This document shows positions 16,744-24,519 of a DNA stretch of 64,000 nucleotides, piece by piece (position 1 is the stretch's first letter; each line of letters starts with the position of its first letter). The notes under the pieces are model-generated. The model saw only the letters and a program-made list of their open reading frames with translations. It did not search any database and had not been told where the DNA came from. The position numbers and the translations under genes are program-made. This stretch comes from Rhodothermales bacterium (GTDB taxonomy: Bacteria > Bacteroidota > Rhodothermia > Rhodothermales > Bin80): positions 1 to 64,000 of the forward strand of contig JANQES010000100.1 in assembly GCA_028278205.1 (NCBI GenBank). The letters run 5' to 3'.

Positions 16744-19161
16744 ATGGCGGGCATCCTTGGTCAACTTCTGATTCTTATCGCGTTCGTGGCGACCGGGCTG
16801 GCCGGCTTCGCCTTCTACCGCGCAGCCCAATATCCCGACGATCCGTTCGACTGGAAACGCACCGGGCGCATCTTGTGGAGCGTGATGACCGGCAGCGTCT
16901 TCGCCGCCTGGGCCATCCTCATCGTGCTGATCGCCACGCATCAGTTCCAGTACGCCTACGTCTGGGGCCACTCCTCGCGCGATCTGCCGATGTATTACCT
17001 CTTCTCGGCATCGTGGGAAGGCCAGGAAGGGTCGTTTTTGTTGTGGATCATCCTCAACAGCGCCGTCGGGCTGACGCTGATCAAGTGGGCGGCGCGGTCG
17101 TACGAGGCGCCGGTGATGGCGGTCGTAGCGTTCTGCCAGGTGTTTTTGCTGTCGATGATCGTCGGCCTCAAGTTCGGGCCGCTGGAGATCGGAGCGACGC
17201 CGTTTGAGACGATAGCTGAGGCCAACCCCGACGTCCCCGTCTTCCAGGCCGATCCCAACTTCGTCCCCGCCGACGGCTCCGGGCTCAACGATCTGCTTCA
17301 AAACTACTGGATGGTGATCCACCCGCCGATGCTCTTCGTCGGTTTTGCGACGATGATCGTGCCGTTTGCGTTTGCCGTCTCGGCGCTGTGGAAGGAGCGG
17401 TATACCGAATGGGTGCGCCCGGCGCTGCCATGGACGCTCGCCTCGGTGATGTGCCTGGGCGTAGGCATCGCGATGGGCGGCTACTGGGCCTACGAGACGC
17501 TCTCGTTCGGCGGCTTCTGGGCGTGGGATCCCGTCGAAAACTCATCGTTCGTGCCATGGATCATCGGCGTGGCGGCCATCCATATGATGCTCATCCAGCG
17601 CAAGAGCGGCATCGGGCACAAGGCGGCGTTATTCCTCAACATCCTGGCCTACATGCTCGTCATCTACTCGACGTTCCTGACGCGCAGCGGCATCCTGGGC
17701 GACGTCTCGGTGCATTCGTTCGTAGACCTGGGCCTCTACAACCAGCTTTTGATCTGGATCCTGGCGATGGGAATAGTCGGCTTCGGGCTGTTTGCGTATC
17801 GATACAAATCATTGCCGAAGCCGAGCAAGGAGCCGCCCTTCCTCTCGCGCGAGTTCATGATCTTCTCCGGCGCCGTGCTGCTGTGCGTCGTCGGCGCCGT
17901 GGTGATTCTGGGCACGAGTTCGCCCATCTTCGGCAAGTTCTTCCGCGACAACCCGGCCACCGTCCCCATCGAATTTTACAACGATTGGACGTTGCCGCTG
18001 GCCGTGGGCTTCGTCTTTTTGGCCGGCCTCGGCCAGCTTTTCTGGTGGAATAAGATGAGCGTGGAGAACATCAACCGGGTGCTCCTGGCGCCGATAGCAC
18101 TGGCGGTGGTCAGCACGGTCCTTATCCTGGTTTTGACGCCCTTCGTCGAAAACTCCATCACACCCGGCCCCGGCGGCTTCTGGGACACCTACGGCACGGG
18201 GATGCTGCTGCTGCTCTTGCTCTTCGTGGCGTTCTTTGCGTTTTACGGCAACGGCCTGGTGCTCTGGCGTGTCTCGCGCGGCAACCCGAAGCTGGCCGGC
18301 GGTGCGCTGGCGCACGTGGGCCTGGGCATAGCCGTGCTCGGCATCATCTCCTCCGCCGGTTTCAACAACCCGCTCTCGAACGCCCCGCCAGGGTCCGACC
18401 GCGAAAACTTCGTCCTCGAACGCGGCGCCCCCATGAACGTCGAGGGCTACCGGGTCGAGTACGTGGGCACGGAGCCGGGCGAGCGTGGGCAGACTGAATT
18501 TGTACTCAACTTCACCGATCCGCGCGGCAACGACTTCACGATGAAGCCCATCGCCTATCAGAGCAACAGCGGCCAGTGGATCCAACATCCAGACCTGAAG
18601 CTCTACGTCGAGAAAGACATCTTCGTAGCCGTCACACCGCGCGCCATGGTCGATCAGGACACCAACACCAACGGCAACGAACTGACTCTCGCGCGCGGCG
18701 ATATGAGAGCCCTCGGCAACAACGACTTCAGCATCCGCTTCGAGGCCTTCGAGACCAACCTCGATCTGGAGGCGCACATGAATGAGACCGAGGTCAACCA
18801 GACCGAGATCGCCGTGGGCGCCGTGCTGACCGTGACGAACCTGAAGACGAATGAATCGCGCGCGTTGCGCCCGCTCTACATCATCCGCAAAGACCGGAGC
18901 GTCAATACCGTCGCGGACGGCGTCGAGGAGTGGGATCTGAGCGTGCTCTTCACCGGCATGAACGTCAACACCGGCGAGATCAGCCTGGTTATGGACGGCG
19001 TCGAGACGGCGGCGCAGGACTGGATCGTCGTGCAGGCTTACGAAAAGCCGGTCATCAGCCTGGTGTGGATCGGCCTGATTTTGTTGACGTTCGGCTTCGT
19101 CCTCTCGATCATCCGCCGTATGCACGATGTAAAACTGAGCATGAAGCGCGGGGCGGTTTAG
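16744..19161 (+). CDS. ccmF: CcmF-type cytochrome c haem lyase
   Basis: An 805-residue polytopic membrane protein. It has about 12-15 hydrophobic segments and the haem-handling tryptophan-rich motif GGFWAWDPVENSSFVPWI (near residue 255-275), flanked by periplasmic His positions such as QNYWMVIHPPM. A periplasmic beta-rich domain occupies about residues 560-770, with the last membrane segment at the C-terminus. This matches CcmF, which attaches haem to apocytochrome c CXXCH motifs. No ccmE, ccmG or ccmH neighbour lies within view, so the system is dispersed or continues elsewhere. Start ATG 16744 gives the expected first membrane helix. Confidence 0.9.
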   Translation: MAGILGQLLILIAFVATGLAGFAFYRAAQYPDDPFDWKRTGRILWSVMTGSVFAAWAILIVLIATHQFQYAYVWGHSSRDLPMYYLFSASWEGQEGSFLLWIILNSAVGLTLIKWAARSYEAPVMAVVAFCQVFLLSMIVGLKFGPLEIGATPFETIAEANPDVPVFQADPNFVPADGSGLNDLLQNYWMVIHPPMLFVGFATMIVPFAFAVSALWKERYTEWVRPALPWTLASVMCLGVGIAMGGYWAYETLSFGGFWAWDPVENSSFVPWIIGVAAIHMMLIQRKSGIGHKAALFLNILAYMLVIYSTFLTRSGILGDVSVHSFVDLGLYNQLLIWILAMGIVGFGLFAYRYKSLPKPSKEPPFLSREFMIFSGAVLLCVVGAVVILGTSSPIFGKFFRDNPATVPIEFYNDWTLPLAVGFVFLAGLGQLFWWNKMSVENINRVLLAPIALAVVSTVLILVLTPFVENSITPGPGGFWDTYGTGMLLLLLLFVAFFAFYGNGLVLWRVSRGNPKLAGGALAHVGLGIAVLGIISSAGFNNPLSNAPPGSDRENFVLERGAPMNVEGYRVEYVGTEPGERGQTEFVLNFTDPRGNDFTMKPIAYQSNSGQWIQHPDLKLYVEKDIFVAVTPRAMVDQDTNTNGNELTLARGDMRALGNNDFSIRFEAFETNLDLEAHMNETEVNQTEIAVGAVLTVTNLKTNESRALRPLYIIRKDRSVNTVADGVEEWDLSVLFTGMNVNTGEISLVMDGVETAAQDWIVVQAYEKPVISLVWIGLILLTFGFVLSIIRRMHDVKLSMKRGAV

Positions 19162-19529
19162 GCAACGGCGATCACCGAAGGCGACATTGCTCAGCGTAGT
19201 ACTTCGAAGGACGGCTGGCGTCGGTCATTGGTCATTACGCTCGCTGGCGCTCGCTGTCATGAGTATTCTTCCCGCACCCATGACTCATGACCCGTGACTC
19301 ATGACCCGCGCCTTCGGTCGCGCAACGCACCGCCGTCCGAAATACTTCCAACCGTAGTCTCGCCTCCATGTAAGGGCTTACACGTCGTGACATCCTGGTA
19401 ACTTTGTATAGAATCGGGCTAAAATGTGACGAAGGTGTTATCTCGAACGCGACTTTTTAGAATTTTATCGTTCACTAAAGATGTACCCCAAAAACCCCCT
19501 ATAGTCACCCACTAACTGCAGGCGTTGTC
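19162..19529. other. 368-base gap with repeat debris and a promoter
   Basis: No gene is supported here. At 19228-19265 there is an imperfect inverted block GTCATTACGCTCGCTGGCGCTCGCTGTCAT that resembles, on the other strand, the array at 4410-4600. At 19275-19310 CATGACTCATGACCCGTGA is repeated (period about 10). A palindrome and a TAnnTTTG box follow at 19369-19406. Confidence 0.6.
19369..19406 (+). promoter_or_regulatory. possible Bacteroidota-type promoter with operator
   Basis: TAACTTTG (19399-19406) matches the TAnnTTTG -7 box of Bacteroidota. TGTAAG-GG-CTTACA (19369-19382) is an inverted repeat where a -33 element would be. It lies about 125 bases before the ArsR/SmtB-like gene. The repressor could be that gene's own product. 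Confidence 0.4.
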
Positions 19530-19973
19530 ATGTATAAGTTCCCAACTGCCCCGGAGCAGAAAACACTGACGCGAGACTTTCTCCCGAACATCGCCCCCGA
19601 TGACATCAAAGTACGCATCATCCCTCAGCGGGAGAGCGGACTTCCGATGCAACAAGGCCAGATGGATGCCCTCCGCCTCGAGCTCGAAGATCAAAACTGG
19701 CTCGACACGCTGATGGCGCTCATGAAGGCCGCCGGCAACGATACACGCGTACGCATTCTCTACCTGCTCTGGCGGCGCAACGAAGTGCGGGTCAACGACC
19801 TCGCCGCCATTCTTCAACTGACCACGCCTGCGATCTCGCAACAGTTGAAGAAGCTACGCAGTTGCAACCTCGTCCGCGCCCGCCGAGACGCCCAGACGAT
19901 CTACTATCGGCTCAACAACGAATCGGAGTTCATCCGCAGTCTGGTAGGCTTCTTCGAGGAAGAGTCTGACTAG
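19530..19973 (+). CDS. ArsR/SmtB-family winged-helix regulator
   Basis: A 147-residue protein. The first 60 residues are an extension without a recognisable fold. A winged helix follows (LMKAAGNDTRVRILYLLWRRNEVRVNDLAAILQLTTPAISQQLKKLRSCNLVRARRDAQTIYYRLNNE), which fits ArsR/SmtB repressors. No clear Cys-rich metal site is seen, unlike the arsR gene at 32559. It converges on the metal ABC-importer operon, so a role in metal homeostasis is possible but not shown. A TAnnTTTG promoter and palindrome lie upstream. Confidence 0.82.
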   Translation: MYKFPTAPEQKTLTRDFLPNIAPDDIKVRIIPQRESGLPMQQGQMDALRLELEDQNWLDTLMALMKAAGNDTRVRILYLLWRRNEVRVNDLAAILQLTTPAISQQLKKLRSCNLVRARRDAQTIYYRLNNESEFIRSLVGFFEEESD

Positions 19974-20023
19974 ACGCCCTTCCCCCCCCATCCCCCCTTC
20001 TCGGCACCTCGCCGAGACCTCGT

Positions 20024-20078
20024 CCGGGTTAGCACAGCCAGCCCCCCACCACGGCTGCGCTAGCTCGGGCGTTTTTTT
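20024..20078 (+). terminator. strong intrinsic terminator between convergent genes
   Basis: CCGGGTTAGCACAGCC pairs with GGCTGCGCTAGCTCGGG with one or two bulges, followed by seven T. A smaller hairpin (CTCGGC-5-GCCGAG) precedes it at 20000-20016. It ends the ArsR/SmtB-like gene. Confidence 0.85.
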
Positions 20079-20103
20079 ATGAATTTTGCCTGGCAAAATT
20101 CAT
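20079..20103. repeat. ATGAATTTTG palindrome, short member
   Basis: ATGAATTTTGCC and GGCAAAATTCAT flank a single T: a perfect 12+1+12 inverted repeat. Its right end touches the stop codon of the permease gene at 20103. The same termini bound longer elements at 30243 and 48088. Confidence 0.75.
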
Positions 20104-21215
20104 TACGCCTGCACGATAGCTTCGCGGGCCAGGCGGCGACCAGCTTCGGTGAGCGCCAGGTGGCCGTTGGTGCGGATGACCAGCTTATTCTGAATCGATT
20201 GGCGCACGACGCGACCGGCGAAATCGGCGGACCACTGGAGGTGTTCCTGGAGGTGGTCGATGCGGCTTTCGCGTTCGGCTTCGGGCCGGTCTTCGTGATG
20301 CAACAGGTGGATGGTGAGCATCTTTTGTGCAAACGTCCACCGCTGGCGAACGCGGCGGCGCATCACCGCCACGATGCCGCGATGCGGGGCAAACAAAAAC
20401 GCCGCGCCGAATAAAACGCCCACCATCGTTGCCATCGATCCGGCGATGGAGGCGTCGAGCGCGTGCGCCAGCCAGTAGCCGCTGACGGCGCTGACGACGC
20501 CCAGGAGCACACTCAAGCCGATCATCCGGGCCAGCCGGTCGGTCAGCAGATGCGCCGTCGCCGGGGGGCCGACCATCAACGCCACCACCAGGATCGAGCC
20601 GACGGCGTCGAAGGCGGCGACGGCGGTCACCGAGACGAGGCCCATCAGCGCGTAGTGGAGCACGGCGGGCAGAAAGCCCAACGTAGCCGCCAGCCCGGCG
20701 TCGAACGTAGCCAGCTTGAGTTCTTTGTAGAAAAGCGCGATGAACAACACACCGGTCAGCCCGACGACGCCCATCAGATAGAGCGCTCGCGGGCCGAGGT
20801 CGTACCCGCCGAGCACCAGCCGGTCGAAAGGCACGAGGGCCAGCTCGCCCAGCAACACGGCGTCGGTGTCGAGGTGAACGTCGCCTGCATAGCGCGCGAT
20901 GAGGATGACGCCGATGCTGAAGAGCACCGGAAAAACCAGCCCGATGGCAGCATCCTCCTTCACCAACTGCGTCCGATTGACCACTTCGACGAGCGCCACC
21001 GTCAACACGCCCGTCAGCGCCGCTCCGATGATCAAAAGCGGCGAAGAGAGGTCGCCTGTCAGGAAAAACGCCACGACGATACCCGGCAAGATGGCGTGGC
21101 TGATGGCATCGCTCATCATGGCCATCTGCCGGAGCACGAGAAAGGCCCCCGGCAACGCACACGCCGCCGCCACCACCGCCGCCACAAGCTGTATTTCGAG
21201 TTGAAATATTGTCAT
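20103..21215 (-). CDS. metal ABC importer permease with C-terminal winged helix
   Basis: A 370-residue permease of the Mn/Zn/Fe (MntB/ZnuB) class. Eight or nine membrane segments span residues 1-275, including the family signature around MSDAISHAILPGIVVAFFLTGD. Residues about 290-370 form a soluble extension (FAQKMLTIHLLHHEDRP, IDHLQEHLQWSADFAGRVVRQSIQNKLVIRTNGHLALTEAGRRLA) that reads as a DtxR-like winged helix. It starts inside the stop of the preceding permease (ATGA overlap). It would pair with the other permease and the ATPase as a heteromeric channel for divalent metal. The fused domain may sense metal at the membrane; that is inference. Confidence 0.9.
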   Translation of the reverse strand: MTIFQLEIQLVAAVVAAACALPGAFLVLRQMAMMSDAISHAILPGIVVAFFLTGDLSSPLLIIGAALTGVLTVALVEVVNRTQLVKEDAAIGLVFPVLFSIGVILIARYAGDVHLDTDAVLLGELALVPFDRLVLGGYDLGPRALYLMGVVGLTGVLFIALFYKELKLATFDAGLAATLGFLPAVLHYALMGLVSVTAVAAFDAVGSILVVALMVGPPATAHLLTDRLARMIGLSVLLGVVSAVSGYWLAHALDASIAGSMATMVGVLFGAAFLFAPHRGIVAVMRRRVRQRWTFAQKMLTIHLLHHEDRPEAERESRIDHLQEHLQWSADFAGRVVRQSIQNKLVIRTNGHLALTEAGRRLAREAIVQA

Positions 21216-22375
21216 CTGTCCTCTCCCTCTCTCCCTTTCTCCCTTTCTCCCTCTCCCCCATCTCTAGACCGAAGCAGCCGCTCGGCCTCGGCGATGCCGC
21301 CGGGCGTCAGCGCCCACTGCGCCGGCTCGACGGGGCGGATGAAGCCGCGCTCGGCGAGGGCCTGGAGCTTGCGGCGAGTGGGGCCCATGTGCGGATTCAT
21401 GGCATCGAGAACGGCTTCGGCGTGCGGGTGGTCGCGATGGTCGTGTTGGGCGGCCAGAGCGTAGAGGTCGAGCAGGACGGCTTCCAGGCGCAGCCGCCGT
21501 CCACTGCGCCGGTCGCGCAGCCATCGCCAGATGAGCCCTCGGTTGGGCGCCAAGAGCATCGAGCCGATCACGACGATGCTGACGCAGAGCACGATGGTCG
21601 GCCCCGTCGGCAGGTTGGTTGTGCCCGCGCTCAGCAGCGCACCGCTGACGCCGGCCAGCGCGCCGAAGACCATCGACAGAATCACCATCAATCCGAGACG
21701 GTCGGTCCACTGGCGCGCAGCCGCCGGCGGGGCGATGATCATCGCGCTCATCAACACCACCCCCACCGTCTGCAACCCGATGACGATGGCAATCACCAAG
21801 AGCGTCGTCAGGCCCACATCGAGCCATCGAATCGGGAAACCGAGACTTTTACCGAATTCGGCATCGAAGGAGAGCAGTTTGAATTCCTTCCAGAAACACC
21901 CCATCGCCAGCAGCGCCACGCCGCCGAGGCCGGCCATCGTCACCACGTCGCGCTGGACGAGGGCCGCCGCCTGCCCGAAGAGAAAGGTGTCGAGCCCGGC
22001 TTGATTGGCGTTGGGCAATTTCTGGATGAACGTCAGCAGCACCAGCCCGAAGCCGAAGAACACCGACAGCATCAGCCCCAACGCGCTGTCGTACTTGACG
22101 CGGGTCATGTTGGTGACAGCCATCACGAGTAGCGTCGCCAGCCACCCGGCCAGGGCCGCGCCGAGCATCAGCACGAGGGGCAGCTTGCTGCCGGTCAGCA
22201 GAAACGCCAGCGCGATGCCGGGCAGTGCCGCGTGCGAGATGGCATCGCCCAGGAGGCTCTGGCGGCGCAGCACCGCGTAGGTCCCCAGCGCCCCACTCAC
22301 CGCCCCGAGCGTCGCCGCCCCGAGCGCCACCGTCCGCAGCGTATAATCGGTGAAGAGTTGCTGGAAGAGGTCCAT
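21212..22375 (-). CDS. metal ABC importer permease with winged-helix C-terminus and repeat-derived tail
   Basis: A 387-residue permease homologous to the gene after it. Membrane segments span residues 1-285 with the signature LLGDAISHAALPGIALAFLLTG. A soluble C-terminal part contains AVLDAMNPHMGPTRRKLQALAERGFIRPVEPAQWALTPGGIAEAERLL, a shorter winged-helix-like segment. The final residues GGEGEREKGREGEDR are encoded by a CTCTCCC-type simple repeat at 21216-21265, so the natural C-terminus has been replaced or extended by repeat sequence. It begins 73 bases after the ATPase gene, across another repeat element. Confidence 0.9.
   Translation of the reverse strand: MDLFQQLFTDYTLRTVALGAATLGAVSGALGTYAVLRRQSLLGDAISHAALPGIALAFLLTGSKLPLVLMLGAALAGWLATLLVMAVTNMTRVKYDSALGLMLSVFFGFGLVLLTFIQKLPNANQAGLDTFLFGQAAALVQRDVVTMAGLGGVALLAMGCFWKEFKLLSFDAEFGKSLGFPIRWLDVGLTTLLVIAIVIGLQTVGVVLMSAMIIAPPAAARQWTDRLGLMVILSMVFGALAGVSGALLSAGTTNLPTGPTIVLCVSIVVIGSMLLAPNRGLIWRWLRDRRSGRRLRLEAVLLDLYALAAQHDHRDHPHAEAVLDAMNPHMGPTRRKLQALAERGFIRPVEPAQWALTPGGIAEAERLLRSRDGGEGEREKGREGEDR
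21216..21265. repeat. CTCTCCC simple-repeat arm inside the permease 3' end
   Basis: A pyrimidine tract of period 7-8 (CTCTCCC, CTTTCTCC) encodes the charged tail of the permease and abuts the next start codon. No inverted partner arm is present. A similar sequence with both arms occurs at 56939-57092. Confidence 0.8.
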
Positions 22376-22378
22376 GAG

Positions 22379-22450
22379 ACTGGTTACTGGTTTCTGGTTA
22401 CTGGTTTCTGGTTCTCATCAATCAACCAGAAACTCGAAACCAGAAACTCA
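22379..22450. repeat. inverted element with CTGGTTT/CTGGTTA arms
   Basis: The left arm is four heptads (CTGGTTA, CTGGTTT alternating). The right arm holds the complement (AACCAGAAACTCGAAACCAG). The element fills the gap from just upstream of the permease start (22375) to the ATPase stop codon (22448-22450), which lies in the right arm. Confidence 0.85.
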
Positions 22451-23215
22451 TCCAACTTTCGCCAGGGGCACATCGTCCTTCGATTGCTGGGCTTTCAGGA
22501 AAGCTACCCGCCCGCCATACGTCAGGCGCAGGTTGTCGTCGGTGAAGACGTCGGCGACGGGGCCGCTGGCGATGCGGCGGACGTTGAGCAGCATCACCTC
22601 GTCGAAATATTCGGGCACCGTTTGCAGATCGTGATGGACGACGAGGACGGTTTTGCCTCGGCCTCGCAACTCACGCAAGAGGGCAATGATAGCGCGCTCG
22701 GTGGTGGCATCGACACCCTGAAACGGCTCGTCCATGAAATACACGTCGGCGTCCTGGACGAGGGCGCGGGCCAGAAAAACACGCTGCTGCTGCCCACCGG
22801 AAAGCTGGCTGATCTGCCGGTTGGCAAAAGCATCCATGCCCACTTTTTTCAGGGCGTCGAGGGCCTGGGCGCGTTCGCGGCGTCCGGGCCGTCGCAGCCA
22901 GCCGATCTTGCCGTAGAGCCCCATCATCACCACGTCGAGCACACTCGTGGGAAAGTCCCAATCGACGCTGCCCCGCTGCGGCACGTAGCCGACACGGTGG
23001 CGCTGTTTTTCGTAGGGTTTGTCGAAGATGAGCACCTGCCCCGCCGCCGTCTTCACCAGCCCCAGGATAGCCTTGATGAGCGTCGTCTTGCCCGCCCCGT
23101 TCGGCCCGACAATCGCCATCAGCACGCCCGAAGGCACGTCCAGGTCGATGTCCCAGAGCACCGGATGATCGCGATAGGCGACGGTCAGGTCGCTGACTTC
23201 AATAGCGGTTTCCAT
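22448..23215 (-). CDS. metal ABC importer ATP-binding protein
   Basis: A 255-residue ABC ATPase of the Mn/Zn/Fe uptake class. It has Walker A GPNGAGKTT (near residue 37), Q-loop YVPQRGSVDWDFPTSVLDVV (typical of this subfamily), signature LSGGQQQRV, Walker B VYFMDEPFQGVD and the switch His in VVHHD. It energises the two permeases encoded downstream. Its start codon abuts a TTTTGGA repeat element on the upstream side, and its stop lies in another repeat element, so both its flanks have been rewritten by repeats without harming the reading frame. Confidence 0.95.
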   Translation of the reverse strand: METAIEVSDLTVAYRDHPVLWDIDLDVPSGVLMAIVGPNGAGKTTLIKAILGLVKTAAGQVLIFDKPYEKQRHRVGYVPQRGSVDWDFPTSVLDVVMMGLYGKIGWLRRPGRRERAQALDALKKVGMDAFANRQISQLSGGQQQRVFLARALVQDADVYFMDEPFQGVDATTERAIIALLRELRGRGKTVLVVHHDLQTVPEYFDEVMLLNVRRIASGPVADVFTDDNLRLTYGGRVAFLKAQQSKDDVPLAKVG

Positions 23216-23286
23216 TTTAGATTTTGGATTTTGGATTTTGGATTTTTGGGATCTGGCATTTAATCCAAAATCCGCAATCCAAAATT
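23216..23286. repeat. TTTTGGA inverted element (copy 1)
   Basis: Four heptads TTTTAGA/TTTTGGA form the left arm and AATCCAAAATCCGCAATCCAAAAT the right, with only about 17 bases between. It begins directly beside the ATPase start codon (23213-23215) and fills most of the gap to the substrate-binding gene. Confidence 0.85.
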
Positions 23287-23323
23287 ACTTCGTCAGTCGC
23301 CTTCGGCTCGTGTCAAAATTGAT

Positions 23324-24301
23324 TCAAGAAGCGTCAGGCCTGAGTAATGCCCCCACAATGGTGTCGATGTTGTGGCGGACCATGCCGAGGTAGGCGCCGG
23401 CAGGCGTGCCCGGCTCGCCGAGCGCGTCGCCGTAGAGCGTCCCGCCGATAGCCACGTCGAAGTTGCGCGCCCGGACAGCCTCGCGGACGGCCTCGATACC
23501 GCGCGGCGACACCGACGACTCGACGAACATCGCCGGGATGCGCCGCGTGGCGACCATCTCGGCCACGTCTTGCACGTCGGCGGTGCCAGCTTCGGTGGCC
23601 GTGCTGATGCCTTGCAGGCCGCGCACCTCGAACCCGTAAGCCCGCCCGAAATAGCCGAACGCGTCGTGCGAGGTGACGAGCACGCGCTGCGCTTCGGGCA
23701 CGCGGGCCGCCTGCTCGCGCACGTAGGCGTCGAGGGCTTCCAACTCAGCCAGATACACCGCTGCGTTGGCCTCGTACGTGGCCGTATGCGCCGGATCCAG
23801 CGCCGTCAACTGCTTCTGCACATAGATCGTCACGTCCGCCCACAAGGCCACGTCGAACCAGACGTGCGGATCGTAGTTGCCCTGGAACAGCGTCGATTCG
23901 CGCCGCAGGCTATCGGCCACGCCATCCTGGGCGACGGCGATGGTGGGGAGGCCGCGCTGGCGCATCTGCTCGAAGACTTCAGTCATCTTGCCTTCGAGGT
24001 GGAGGCCGTTGTAGAAGATCACGTCGGCGCCGGCCATGCGGGCCACGTCGCCCGCGCTGGCTTTGAACAGGTGCGGATCGACGCCCGGCCCCATCAGCCC
24101 GTCCACGGCCACCCGCTCACCGCCGACGACGCCGACGAGATCGGCAACCATGCTCGTCGTCGTGACGACCTGGATCGTCCGATCAGAGAAATCCTGCACG
24201 CCATTCTGCTCCCCCGTCTGCCGGCACCCAGTCATCGCCAACAGCCCAAACGCGAGCAACACGCCGCCGCCGCGTATCGTCCAAAAGGTTCGTTTTCGCA
24301 T
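23324..24301 (-). CDS. metal ABC importer substrate-binding lipoprotein (ZnuA/TroA type)
   Basis: About 325 residues, starting at ATG 24301 (MRKRTFWTIRGG), preferred over ATG 24313 because GGGGAT sits at ribosome-site distance before it. Lipobox is AMTGC. The TroA fold shows QVVTTTSMVADLVGVVGG, the metal-site histidine segments DPHLFKASAGD, YDPHVWFDV and VTSHDAFGYFGRAYGF, and VESSVSPRG near the end. It delivers Mn, Zn or Fe to the permeases. Upstream are an 11-base-arm inverted repeat and a DtxR-like box, so the operon is probably metal-repressed. Confidence 0.93.
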   Translation of the reverse strand: MRKRTFWTIRGGGVLLAFGLLAMTGCRQTGEQNGVQDFSDRTIQVVTTTSMVADLVGVVGGERVAVDGLMGPGVDPHLFKASAGDVARMAGADVIFYNGLHLEGKMTEVFEQMRQRGLPTIAVAQDGVADSLRRESTLFQGNYDPHVWFDVALWADVTIYVQKQLTALDPAHTATYEANAAVYLAELEALDAYVREQAARVPEAQRVLVTSHDAFGYFGRAYGFEVRGLQGISTATEAGTADVQDVAEMVATRRIPAMFVESSVSPRGIEAVREAVRARNFDVAIGGTLYGDALGEPGTPAGAYLGMVRHNIDTIVGALLRPDAS

Positions 24302-24313
24302 CTTTATCCCCAT

Positions 24314-24340
24314 ATTTGAAATCGCATCACGATTTCAAAT
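24314..24340. promoter_or_regulatory. inverted repeat at the importer operon leader
   Basis: ATTTGAAATCG and CGATTTCAAAT flank CATCA: a perfect 11+5+11 inverted repeat immediately upstream of the substrate-binding gene. It could be an operator or a leader hairpin. Confidence 0.55.
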
Positions 24341-24359
24341 TATATGTTTGATTCGAAAT

Positions 24360-24378
24360 TTAGTTTAGGCTAAAAATA
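24360..24378. promoter_or_regulatory. DtxR/IdeR-like metal box
   Basis: TTAGTTTAGGCTAAAAATA matches 15 of 19 positions of the DtxR/IdeR consensus TTAGGTTAGGCTAACCTAA as I recall it, including the full TTAGGCTAA core. It lies 59-77 bases before the importer's first gene. Fe(II)- or Mn(II)-dependent repression is the natural reading; no stand-alone DtxR gene is in the window. Confidence 0.55.
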
Positions 24379-24437
24379 TATTTTGATTGAATAAAATACA
24401 AGAATGGGATTGGGATGGGCTATTCGTATCAAAAGAG

Positions 24438-24492
24438 AAAGCCCCGCCGGGGGCGAACCTATCCTCGATAGGCCGCTCCCGACGGAGCTTTG
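24438..24492 (-). terminator. terminator after the PD40 lipoprotein gene
   Basis: AAAGCCCCGCCGGGGGC pairs with GCTCCCGACGGAGCTTTG around a second small stem (CCTATC/GATAGG). It lies 28 bases past the stop of the minus-strand gene at 24520. Confidence 0.7.
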
Positions 24493-24519
24493 CTTAATGG
24501 CTGGGACTATATTTCGCCT

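Noticed and set aside
23372..24319. Long plus-strand open frame opposite the metal-binding lipoprotein gene
   Set aside because: It is a high-GC antisense frame with no recognisable domain, and the minus strand carries the full TroA motifs.
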